A stretch of DNA of 64,000 nucleotides, taken from assembly GCA_900759385.1 (NCBI GenBank), contig CAAEUZ010000023.1:1-64000 (forward strand), written 5' to 3'. The notes under the pieces were generated by a model, which saw only the letters and a list, made by a program, of their open reading frames with translations, was not told the origin of the DNA and ran no database searches. Of this stretch, positions 50,700-58,049 are shown piece by piece. Positions within the stretch are counted from its first letter, which is position 1. Every line of letters begins with the position of its first letter. The DNA comes from an uncultured Oscillospiraceae bacterium (GTDB taxonomy: Bacteria; Bacillota; Clostridia; Oscillospirales; Oscillospiraceae). Position numbers and translations under genes: made by a program.

Positions 50700-51158
50700 T
50701 TATTTGGTCAGATCCCTGTAGGCGGGCAGCTGCTCGCGGAACAGCTCGCGCAGCTCGCCGAGGTCGCCCTGCACCAGGTCGCGCTTCTGCAGCACCGTCA
50801 CGAGCGGGCCGTAGATGAGCATGAACGTGTCGCGCGTCTCCAGGGCGGCGTAGAACTCCGTGAAGGGGACATAGCTGCGGCTGGTCTTCATGCCCTCGCT
50901 GTAGAAGCTTATCCTGATGTCGTCCTCGGCGCGGAACTCGTCCTTGCCCTGGAGCAGCTTGGAGGCGGCCTTGTCATAGGCGCCCTGCCTGGCTGCGCGC
51001 ACGGGATGGGTGCCCAGCGGGCCCTTGTGTTTCCACAGGAAGGGGTACTTGGCGCGGGAGACTATCTCGTTGCGCAGCTCCAGAGCACGGCTCACCTGCG
51101 GGTGCAGCTTGGACGTGTTGTACGCGGTGAGGCGGAACACAAACCTCGGCTCGCTCAT
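50700..51158 (-). CDS. YcxB-like domain protein
   Basis: A 152-residue protein whose C-terminal half (RISFYSEGMKTSRSYVPFTE, FYAALETRDTFMLIYGP, TVLQKRDLVQGDLGELREL) has the pattern of YcxB-like C-terminal domains. The N-terminal half has no transmembrane segments, unlike typical YcxB proteins. It is third in the minus-strand operon with the His-rich and CooT-family genes and overlaps the latter by 4 nt. Function is unknown. Confidence 0.6.
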   Translation of the reverse strand: MSEPRFVFRLTAYNTSKLHPQVSRALELRNEIVSRAKYPFLWKHKGPLGTHPVRAARQGAYDKAASKLLQGKDEFRAEDDIRISFYSEGMKTSRSYVPFTEFYAALETRDTFMLIYGPLVTVLQKRDLVQGDLGELRELFREQLPAYRDLTK

Positions 51159-51355
51159 TTGGCGCCCTCCACGGGTTCGATGAGGATGACGTTGTGCGTC
51201 AGGTCCACGCTCCTGAGCGTGCCGGGCACCATCTTCCTGGCCCCGAGCATGTCCGTAAGCGTGACGACGCCGTCCTCCACCGAGATGCCGGATACGTAAT
51301 TCATGAGCGGCCTGCGCTCGCCGCCGACAAGTTCAAAAGCATCGGAAAGGCACAT
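51155..51355 (-). CDS. cooT: CooT family nickel-binding protein
   Basis: A 66-residue protein beginning MCLSDAF, with the invariant Cys2 that binds nickel in Rhodospirillum CooT. It follows the family beta-sheet pattern: VSGISVEDGVVTLTDML, then RKMVPGTLRSVDLTHNVILI. CooT supplies Ni(II) for CO dehydrogenase maturation where studied. Here it lies between a His-rich gene and a YcxB-like gene and is divergent from a CooC-type ATPase, so the locus handles nickel. Confidence 0.83.
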   Translation of the reverse strand: MCLSDAFELVGGERRPLMNYVSGISVEDGVVTLTDMLGARKMVPGTLRSVDLTHNVILIEPVEGAK

Positions 51356-51359
51356 GCCT

Positions 51360-51671
51360 TCAGTCCCCCTCTCCCTTTACCAGCCGGAGGGCCTCCTCCA
51401 GCTTGTCGTTGCAGTGCCCGAAATAGTGCACCGCGTCGCCGACCAGATTGGCCGCCTCGTGCCGGCCCTGGGCCTCCAGCGCGTGGGCGATGTTGTGCAG
51501 CTCGTCAGCGTGGCTGCGGTTGTGGTCGAGCATATAGCTCATCAGCGCGAGCGTCTGCTCGGCGCTCAGTTCCGGCGCGCCTTCATGCGTGTGCTCGTGG
51601 TGGCAGGCGTGTTCGTGCGCGTGCTCGTGCCCGGAGGAGTCAAAATGCAGGAGCGTTTTTGTGTGGAGCAT
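51360..51671 (-). CDS. Histidine-rich protein, CooJ-like nickel-binding candidate
   Basis: A 103-residue protein whose first 30 residues hold ten histidines (HEHAHEHACHHEHTHE from residue 15), followed by a helical region (LSYMLDHNRSHADELHNIAH-like, also His-containing). Composition resembles metal-storage chaperones such as CooJ, although I see no homology that would prove orthology. It is the first gene of the minus-strand operon, 4 bp before cooT. ATG at 51671 follows AAGGAGGG. Confidence 0.7.
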   Translation of the reverse strand: MLHTKTLLHFDSSGHEHAHEHACHHEHTHEGAPELSAEQTLALMSYMLDHNRSHADELHNIAHALEAQGRHEAANLVGDAVHYFGHCNDKLEEALRLVKGEGD

Positions 51672-51694
51672 GGTATCCCTCCTTTTTTGGGTTC

Positions 51695-51723
51695 ATTATA
51701 CAGCGTGTCCGGCGTATAATCAA
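51695..51723 (-). promoter_or_regulatory. Promoter of the His-rich/cooT operon
   Basis: On the minus strand TTGATT (51718-51723), 17 bp, TATAAT (51695-51700), 23 bp upstream of the start codon. The shared divergent gap (51672-51890) also has a small hairpin at about 51728-51747 (AACGCC/GGCGTT). No clear NikR- or Fur-type palindrome was seen. The plus-strand promoter for cooC is not obvious. Confidence 0.6.
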
Positions 51724-51890
51724 GCGTGTAAACGCCGCATGGGGGCGTTGTGTCGGGAAAGTAGTTCAGGAATTTGAAACAAACGACAAAAATATTTCTC
51801 AATGTCCGCTATTTATCTTGTAAAATGTCTGAAAATATGCTAAGCTTTTGTCAAGCGTTCCAGGCTCTTTAAAGCAAAGGGGGGCTGCGT

Positions 51891-52658
51891 ATGAATGAAC
51901 GCAAAGCCAGGATAATTGCGCTCGCCGGCAAGGGCGGGGTGGGGAAGACCTCGCTCGCCGCGACGATAGTGAGAGTGCTGACGGAGGACCGCCCCGGCAG
52001 CCGCGTGCTTGCCATAGACGCCGACCCGGCGGTGGGTCTCTCCACCGCGCTGGGCATAACCGTCACCAGCACGCTCGACGATATACGCCGCGCCGTCATA
52101 AAGAGCGCGGAGGACGGCCGCCCGCGCGAGGCCATAGAGATGCTCAACGAGTCGCGCTTCCGCATCTTTGACACCATGGTGGAGACGAACGGCTTCTCCT
52201 TCCTTGCCATAGGCCGCCCGGAGAACGAGGGCTGCTACTGCAGCGTGAACGCCTACCTGAAGGAGGTCGTCGGCATGCTGGCCAACGACTTCGACTACGT
52301 GGTCATAGACGGCGAGGCGGGCATAGAGCAGATACAGCGCCGCGTGATGGAGAAGGTCAGCCACCTGATCCTCATCTCCGACCAGAGCCGCAAGGGCACG
52401 CATGTGGCCGAGACCATCAAGGAGGTCGCCGACGAGCTGGTGATGTACGACCGCATAGGCGCCATAATAAACCGCGTCACCAACCCGGAGCTCAACCGGT
52501 ACATAGCGATTAAGGACGTGGAGATACTGGCCTTCATCCCCGCGGACGAGCAGCAGGCGGCCAACGACATCCAGGGCAGGAGCGTGTTCGAACTGCCCGA
52601 AGACAGCAAAGTGCTTTACGGAGTGAGGGAAGCGCTCCGCAAAATAGAGATCTTATAA
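51891..52658 (+). CDS. cooC: CooC-type nickel-insertion ATPase
   Basis: A 255-residue MinD/Mrp-class ATPase with deviant Walker A GKGGVGKTS (about residues 12-20), an AIDADPAVGLSTALG switch, and the CooC-defining GCYC motif (Cys115, Cys117). In CooC1 that CxC pair binds nickel or zinc at the dimer interface. CooC/AcsF proteins insert nickel into CO dehydrogenase or acetyl-CoA synthase. Here it heads an operon encoding dehydratase-family iron-sulfur proteins and an ACS-like protein, with no CODH. ATG at 51891 follows AAAGGGGGG. Confidence 0.88.
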   Translation: MNERKARIIALAGKGGVGKTSLAATIVRVLTEDRPGSRVLAIDADPAVGLSTALGITVTSTLDDIRRAVIKSAEDGRPREAIEMLNESRFRIFDTMVETNGFSFLAIGRPENEGCYCSVNAYLKEVVGMLANDFDYVVIDGEAGIEQIQRRVMEKVSHLILISDQSRKGTHVAETIKEVADELVMYDRIGAIINRVTNPELNRYIAIKDVEILAFIPADEQQAANDIQGRSVFELPEDSKVLYGVREALRKIEIL

Positions 52659-52673
52659 GAGAGGTGTGAACAT

Positions 52674-53870
52674 TTGAAGGACTTAAAGCATTTAATCTAC
52701 TTTGAGAACCTCCTGGAGAATGCCAACAACGAACTCGTAAGGCAGGCTCAGGAGGAAGGTATGCTTGCCTTGGGCTACACCTGCTATCACATGCCCGAGG
52801 TGCTGCTCAATGTAGACAACTGCTTCTCGGTGAGGATGCGCGCCCCCAACACGGGCAGCATAGACGTGGCCTCGTACTACATGTCGAACTACACCTGCGA
52901 GTACTGCCGCGCCCTGCTCGAGCGCGCCATCGAGGGCGGCTACAACTTCCTGGACGGCCTCTGCGGCGTGGACGCCTGCGCCCAGATGAACCGCTGCATG
53001 GAGAACATTGAGCTGCTCAAGTGCGTTGACAAGCCCAACTTCTTCGTCACCCACGCGGACATTCCCTACAAGTACACCGACTACACGCTGGACCACTACG
53101 TAGTGCAGATGCAGAACCGCGTCCTCAACACCATGCACGAGAAGCTGGGCGTGGACATCTCCGACGCCGCCCTGCGCGAGGCCGTCCAGCGCCACAACGA
53201 GGTATGTAAGGTGATGACCGAGATAAGCGAGCTCCGCAAACTCGCCAATCCCCCCATCACCGGCTACGAGTTCCACATCATCAACATGGTCAGCTATGTC
53301 TGCCCGCAGAAGCTGATACTGCCCTATCTGAAGGAGACCCTGGAGGAGATAAAGAAGCGCAAGCCCGACCCCAAGCCCTGGTACCGCTGCCGCGTGGGCA
53401 TCGTCGGGAGCGAGGTGGACGACCCGAACCTCACCAGGATGCTGGAGGAGGCCGGCGCCTTCATCTGCTTCGACCGCTTCTGCTTCGGCATGTTCCCCGG
53501 CCGCGAGGTCATAGAGCTCAATGACGACGAGCCCGCCCTCAGGCAGATCTGCCGCCACTATCTCATCACAAGCGAGTGCCCGCGCTTCATGTCCAACGAG
53601 AAGATAGAGCAGCGCCGCGTCACCGCCGACGCCCTCGCCCGCGAGTTCGACGCCGACGGCATCATCTACGAGAACGTCAAGTTCTGCGACTTCTGGGGCT
53701 TTGAGCGCGCTCTGGCCAGCCACATACAGTTTGAGGAATACGGCCACCCCGTGCTCACTATAGACCGCCCGTACAACGCCAAGACGTCGGGCCAGCTCCG
53801 CACCCGCTTCCAGGCCTTCGTGGAGTCTCTGGAAATCAAACGCATCCAGCAGGGCAAGGAGGTCAAGTAA
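52674..53870 (+). CDS. 2-hydroxyacyl-CoA dehydratase-family (HGD-D) protein, short subunit
   Basis: A 398-residue HGD-D protein with the three expected cluster cysteines: C37 in GYTCYHMPEVL, C75/C78 in YTCEYCRALLERA, and about C338 in VKFCDFWGFER. It has the family ending TIDRPYNAKTSGQLRTRFQA. Extra cysteines (LCGVDACAQMNRC) raise the possibility of additional or double-cubane cluster ligation. TTG at 52674 follows GAGGTG. The family includes 2-hydroxyglutaryl-CoA dehydratase, benzoyl-CoA reductase and double-cubane proteins; substrate is unknown. It sits between the CooC ATPase gene and the larger subunit. Confidence 0.87.
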   Translation: MKDLKHLIYFENLLENANNELVRQAQEEGMLALGYTCYHMPEVLLNVDNCFSVRMRAPNTGSIDVASYYMSNYTCEYCRALLERAIEGGYNFLDGLCGVDACAQMNRCMENIELLKCVDKPNFFVTHADIPYKYTDYTLDHYVVQMQNRVLNTMHEKLGVDISDAALREAVQRHNEVCKVMTEISELRKLANPPITGYEFHIINMVSYVCPQKLILPYLKETLEEIKKRKPDPKPWYRCRVGIVGSEVDDPNLTRMLEEAGAFICFDRFCFGMFPGREVIELNDDEPALRQICRHYLITSECPRFMSNEKIEQRRVTADALAREFDADGIIYENVKFCDFWGFERALASHIQFEEYGHPVLTIDRPYNAKTSGQLRTRFQAFVESLEIKRIQQGKEVK

Positions 53871-53871
53871 G

Positions 53872-55620
53872 ATGCTGAAGAACAACATTAAATGGCTCAA
53901 GAAGAACCTGCCCGGCGACCTCAAGATATGGAAAGAGCTCATTAGCGAGATCGACTGGAAGGACTTCAAGGACAAACAGGTCAACAAGCTCAAGCTGGAT
54001 AAGCAGCGCGTGAAGGAGGAGTTCAGCGACTTCATGGCCCTGCCCGCTAAGGAGAAGTGGGACCGCGTGGTCAACGGCGAGCGCCAGCTGGGCCGCCTCT
54101 ACCAGAAGGGCTCCATAGCCTTCACCCGCCGCGAGTGGAAGGGCGTTGAGAGCACGGCCCGCGACTTCCAGAACTGGCTCATCATCTGGCGCGACATGAT
54201 AAAGATGGTCATGCGCGACCCGATGAGCATCATGCTGGGCCTCTTCGAGTACCGCTGGTTCAGCTCCTACCTGGCCTGCCCGGCCTTCCTGGACCGCAAC
54301 ACCCTCGGCTACCGCGGCAGGGCGGTCACCATGAACCGGCTGCTGCTGGCCGACGTGTACCGCTACACCGAGAACTGCGTCGCCAACCTGCTCATGGCCG
54401 ACCGCCGCATCGGCGGCAACGACAAGATAAACGACAAGTTGCTGCTCTTCGACGAGATGACCATGGCCCAGATGATGGCCGGCTTCCCGGGGCTCATCGG
54501 CATACCGTACCAGCTCATCCCCGTGTTCCTGGTCTCCGAGCTCGATCAGCTCATCTGCATCCCCTACATAGACGCCGTGGAGAGCTACGGCCTGCCCGCG
54601 GACACCTGCCCGGTGCCCACCAGCGAGAGCGGCAGCGCCATAGTGGACGCCCTGCCCCACTGCGGCCTGGGCTTCATCTCCACCTCCACCCCCTGCGACG
54701 GCTCCGACATGGCCACCAGCTTCCAGGAGCGCCGCCTGAAGAAGCTGGGCCTGCCCACGTTCCCGCTCACGCTCCCCGTCCGCTACGACGACGAGGACAC
54801 CGTCGAGTGCGGCGCGCAGGACATGTGGCACTGCATCAAGTGGGTCGAGGACCTCACCGGCGAGAAGTGGGACTGGGACCACTACTTCGAGGTCATAAAG
54901 CGCTTCAACGAGCAGACCAAGATGGAGATGGAGAAGTGGGAGATGAACTCCACTCCCTATCCGCAGCTCATCGGCCCCTGCTACGAGCTCTTCCGCAAGT
55001 GGAACTACGAGATGGACGGCGGCCTGGAGCCGGGCGTCATGAAGACGTTCTACAAGGTGCGCAAGCTCATGTACAAGAGCTACGACGAAAAGCGCAACCC
55101 CTACCGCCACCCGATGAAGTACCGCGCGGTCGTCTGGAGCTGCCCGGCCCACTACTACGCGAACTTCTCCAACTGGCTGGCCAACGCCTGGGGCATCGGC
55201 GTCCTCGTCGAGATGGAGAGCCTGAACTTCACCAAGCAGCTTGAGACGGAGGACCACGACGAGGCCATCCGCGACCTGGCCCGCCTCTACGAGCGCATGG
55301 TCATGCGCAAGCACACCAACGGCGGCTACGTCCACGTCCTCGACGAGCTCTGGAAGGTCTGCGAGCAGTTCAACGCCAACTTCATCATCATGTACCAGCA
55401 CGTCTGCTGCAAGACCATGGCCGGCCTGCAGGGCCTCTTCGACGAGCAGGCCCGCGAGCGCGGACTGCACCTCATCTGGGTCGAGCACGACCTCATGGAC
55501 CCGCGCACCGTCTCCCGCCGCGACATGCGCGCCAAGGTGACCAACTACATGCGTGCCATCATCCAGGCCGAGCCCACCGACGAGAGCCTGATAGAGTTCG
55601 AAGACGACATCACCTGGTAA
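53872..55620 (+). CDS. 2-hydroxyacyl-CoA dehydratase-family (HGD-D) protein, long subunit
   Basis: A 582-residue HGD-D protein, longer than the usual 370-480, with about 170 extra N-terminal residues rich in Lys, Trp and Arg. Cysteines cluster in YLACPAFLDR, SESGSAIVDALPHCGLGF, STPCDGSD, VECGAQDMWHC, WSCPAHYYANF and YQHVCCKTMAG. The family core has LDELWKVCEQFNANFIIMYQ and a C-terminal RRDMRAKVTNYMRAII. It starts one base after the short subunit, so the two form a complex. Its length and cysteine pattern make a classical amino-acid-fermentation role doubtful. Confidence 0.83.
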   Translation: MLKNNIKWLKKNLPGDLKIWKELISEIDWKDFKDKQVNKLKLDKQRVKEEFSDFMALPAKEKWDRVVNGERQLGRLYQKGSIAFTRREWKGVESTARDFQNWLIIWRDMIKMVMRDPMSIMLGLFEYRWFSSYLACPAFLDRNTLGYRGRAVTMNRLLLADVYRYTENCVANLLMADRRIGGNDKINDKLLLFDEMTMAQMMAGFPGLIGIPYQLIPVFLVSELDQLICIPYIDAVESYGLPADTCPVPTSESGSAIVDALPHCGLGFISTSTPCDGSDMATSFQERRLKKLGLPTFPLTLPVRYDDEDTVECGAQDMWHCIKWVEDLTGEKWDWDHYFEVIKRFNEQTKMEMEKWEMNSTPYPQLIGPCYELFRKWNYEMDGGLEPGVMKTFYKVRKLMYKSYDEKRNPYRHPMKYRAVVWSCPAHYYANFSNWLANAWGIGVLVEMESLNFTKQLETEDHDEAIRDLARLYERMVMRKHTNGGYVHVLDELWKVCEQFNANFIIMYQHVCCKTMAGLQGLFDEQARERGLHLIWVEHDLMDPRTVSRRDMRAKVTNYMRAIIQAEPTDESLIEFEDDITW

Positions 55621-55739
55621 ATCAGCGGATCTTTTTCCGCCATGCTGCGCGAGGCGCGCTTTGCCTCTCACCGGGCGCCCGGAGAACAGGCCGGGCAGGC
55701 ATATCCCCTTAATAACTAACTGATTGGAGGATAAAATAA

Positions 55740-56540
55740 ATGAAGTACTTTGGAGGCTGCGACGTTGGCTCGACCTACACGAAGGCCGTTATCCTCGACG
55801 AGACCGGCAAAATGGTCGCCAATACCACCATAAGGAGCAAGATGAATTCCGAACAGAGCGCCACCGTGGCGATGAAGGAGGTCATAGACCAGGTGCCCGA
55901 GCTCAACAGCTCCGAGGACCTCGCCTACCTCATCGGCACCGGCTACGGCCGCAACAAGGTGCCCTTCGCCGACGAGAACATCTCCGAGATAAGCTGCCAC
56001 GCCATGGGCGTGCACGTTACCGACCCCAACGTCCGCGCCATCATCGACATCGGCGGCCAGGACGTCAAGGGCATCAGCATAGACACGGACGGCACGGTCA
56101 AGAACTTCGCCATGAACGACAAGTGCTCCGCCGGCACCGGCCGCTTCTTCGAGGCCATGGCCAACGCCTTTGAGATGAGCCTGCCCGAGTTCTCGAACCT
56201 GAGCCTCTCGGCCAAGAACGTCATCCCCATCACCGCGCAGTGCACCGTCTTCGCCGAGAGCGAGGTCATCACCCTGGTCGGCGAGGGCAAGCCCACCGAC
56301 GAGATCGCCGCGGGCATCGAGATGGCCGTCGCCAAGCGCTGCTTCGTCATGGCCAAGAAGGCCGGCGCCACCGACTCCATCACCCTCACCGGCGGCTGCG
56401 CCAAGAACGAGGGCCTCAAGGAGGCCATAGAGCACGTGCTGAAGCTGAAGGTCATCAACCTCAAGACCGACCCGCAGCTCATGGGCGCGCTGGGCGCCGC
56501 GGAGTACGCCCGTCAGAAAGGCATGGCCAAGGGCGCGTAA
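55740..56540 (+). CDS. ATP-dependent activase (HgdC/BcrAD/HadI family)
   Basis: A 266-residue ASKHA-fold activator with phosphate loops GGCDVGSTYTKAVIL and DIGGQDVKGIS. The two cysteines that hold the [4Fe-4S] cluster between subunits are present: C129 in NDKCSAGTGRFFE and C168 in AQCTVFAESEV, matching known positions 127/166. It injects very low-potential electrons into HGD-D proteins at the cost of ATP. A 119-bp gap with a small hairpin separates it from the long subunit; it has its own GGAGG. Confidence 0.93.
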   Translation: MKYFGGCDVGSTYTKAVILDETGKMVANTTIRSKMNSEQSATVAMKEVIDQVPELNSSEDLAYLIGTGYGRNKVPFADENISEISCHAMGVHVTDPNVRAIIDIGGQDVKGISIDTDGTVKNFAMNDKCSAGTGRFFEAMANAFEMSLPEFSNLSLSAKNVIPITAQCTVFAESEVITLVGEGKPTDEIAAGIEMAVAKRCFVMAKKAGATDSITLTGGCAKNEGLKEAIEHVLKLKVINLKTDPQLMGALGAAEYARQKGMAKGA

Positions 56541-56567
56541 CCGCCCCGGGGCCGGAAAGGAGAAGCT

Positions 56568-56744
56568 ATGAAAAAAGGCTGCATTTTCGGCAGGATATTC
56601 AAGAAGCTCTTAGGTATCCTGGCCGCGACTGTGGGCGTGCTCTTCACCATCTACTTCCTGAACCTGGACATGAAGCTTGTGGGCTGGCTCTACACCGTGC
56701 TCAACAAGTTCCACGACCGCAAGCCGAGGGACGTCCAGTTCTGA
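56568..56744 (+). CDS. 58-residue single-helix membrane protein
   Basis: ATG at 56568 follows GGAAAGGAG and encodes 58 residues: a basic start (MKKGCIFGRIFKKLLG), one hydrophobic helix (ILAATVGVLFTIYFLNLDM), and a basic tail. It lies 27 bp after the activase and 1 bp before the ACS-like gene, so it is part of the operon. It could anchor the complex or the ACS-like protein to the membrane. No known family is recognised. Confidence 0.75.
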   Translation: MKKGCIFGRIFKKLLGILAATVGVLFTIYFLNLDMKLVGWLYTVLNKFHDRKPRDVQF

Positions 56745-56745
56745 T

Positions 56746-57474
56746 ATGGAGCTCTACGACAGCACAATCCGCGAGATAAAAGAGCGCATAGACGGCGGCA
56801 GCCCCAGGCGCTGGGGCTACGAGCCGGAGCGGGCCTGGGCGGACAACGGCGCCAACGAGCTGGTGCTCACGCGCGACGCCGCCTATGAGCTGGGCGGGGG
56901 CAACCTGCCCGCGAGCAACTGCACCTGCGTCACGACGGACGCCTCCCTGGTGCCCGAGGACAGCATCGTCCTGCTGGGCCAGGACCTGAAGGATATCCGC
57001 GCCGACACCCCGTTCGCGCGCATAGTGCTGCTGCACGTCAACTCCATCAGCGGCGACGACCAGGAGGCCTTCCGCACCATCAGGGACATGGAGTTCGTGA
57101 AGTACCACGTCTTCCCCCAGGGCTATATGATGCGCGTCTCGCCCGAGAACGGCCGCGAACAGGTGCGTGTGAGCAAGCAGGCCGTTAAGCGCGGCATCAG
57201 TTTCCGCAATATCGGCAACAGTTTTATCAGGAAGTACAAGGAGAACAAGCTCATCGACCACGTCTGCATCATCTTTGTGGCCGGTGACCGGGCCCTGTGC
57301 AAGGACCTGGCCGCCACCGCCAGGAAGGTGGACGCCATCACGCTGACGCTCAACCACATCATGGACGGCCTGGCCACGGACTGCTCGGTCTGTTCGTTCA
57401 AGACCGTCTGCGACGAGGTGGAGGGCATGAAGGAGCTCCACTTCAAAAAAGGCGCAGCGCCGATGAATATCTGA
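56746..57474 (+). CDS. Stand-alone acetyl-CoA synthase (AcsB/CdhC) middle-domain-like protein
   Basis: A 242-residue protein that follows the order of the ACS middle domain: YELGGGNLPA (compare YVEMGGNRTPA), SIVLLGQDLKDI, DQEAFRTIRDME, VRVSKQAVKRGISFRNIG (compare VSKDAVAKGFRFKNYG) and VDAITLTLNHIMDGL. It ends with Cys213, Cys216 and Cys222 (DCSVCSFKTVC), resembling the first A-cluster ligands. It also has a CTC pair (C59, C61). The fourth cluster cysteine and the Ni-site CGC domain are absent, so it cannot be a normal ACS. It is last in the CooC/HGD-D operon. Confidence 0.72.
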   Translation: MELYDSTIREIKERIDGGSPRRWGYEPERAWADNGANELVLTRDAAYELGGGNLPASNCTCVTTDASLVPEDSIVLLGQDLKDIRADTPFARIVLLHVNSISGDDQEAFRTIRDMEFVKYHVFPQGYMMRVSPENGREQVRVSKQAVKRGISFRNIGNSFIRKYKENKLIDHVCIIFVAGDRALCKDLAATARKVDAITLTLNHIMDGLATDCSVCSFKTVCDEVEGMKELHFKKGAAPMNI

Positions 57475-57485
57475 CCCAACGCCGG

Positions 57486-57520
57486 AAGGCCCGCACCACC
57501 AACGGTGCGGGCCTTTTTTG
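57486..57520 (+). terminator. Operon terminator; left copy of a 35-bp inverted repeat
   Basis: AAGGCCCGCACC pairs with GGTGCGGGCCTT around ACCAAC, then six Ts and G. The same 35 bp occurs as an exact reverse complement at 60569-60603, on the other side of the sigma/anti-sigma pair. Confidence 0.93.
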
Positions 57521-57569
57521 TGACCATACATGGTTCGGCATCGTTATATGGGTGAAAGGAGGCCGGGAT

Positions 57570-58049
57570 ATGAGAGATCCAGGTGCGCGCGCACGGGAAT
57601 TTGAAGCCAAGTACGATGCATACGGCTCCATGGTTTACCGGCTGGCCATGGTGTACCTGGGCAGTCACGCGGACGCGGAGGACGTGGTGCAGGAGGCCTT
57701 TATGCGCCTTCTGTACCGGGCACCGCAGTTCACGGATGCCGGGCACGAAAAGCGCTGGCTGATCCGGGTGACGGTGAACCTTTGCCGTGACCAGCTCAAG
57801 GGGTTCTGGAAAAAGAAGGCCGTGGAGCTGGAGGACTCGTGCCTGGCCGATGAGCCGGAGCTCTTTGGAGTTGCCGACGCCGTGGTGCGACTCCCCGAGA
57901 AATACAAGGCCCCCATTCACCTGCACTACTACGAGGGCTACTCCGTAGCGGAGATAGCCGGTATACTGGAACTGAGCCCGTCGGCAGTAAAAATGCGGCT
58001 TAAGCGGGGGCGCGAAATGCTGAAGCTTGAAATGGAGGATGAGCTATGA
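57570..58049 (+). CDS. RNA polymerase sigma-70 family (ECF-like) factor
   Basis: A 159-residue sigma factor with region 2 (YGSMVYRLAMVYLGSHADAE, DVVQEAFMRLLYR) and region 4 (LPEKYKAPIHLHYYEGYSVA, EIAGILELSPSAVKMRLKRG). ATG at 57570 follows AAAGGAGG. It overlaps the following membrane protein by 4 nt, the usual sigma/anti-sigma arrangement. The regulon is unknown. Confidence 0.92.
   Translation: MRDPGARAREFEAKYDAYGSMVYRLAMVYLGSHADAEDVVQEAFMRLLYRAPQFTDAGHEKRWLIRVTVNLCRDQLKGFWKKKAVELEDSCLADEPELFGVADAVVRLPEKYKAPIHLHYYEGYSVAEIAGILELSPSAVKMRLKRGREMLKLEMEDEL

Noticed and set aside
51891..56540. Classical glutamate fermentation through 2-hydroxyglutaryl-CoA dehydratase
   Set aside because: No CoA-transferase, hydroxyglutarate dehydrogenase or glutaconyl-CoA decarboxylase lies nearby, the long subunit is atypical, and the nickel chaperones would be unexplained.
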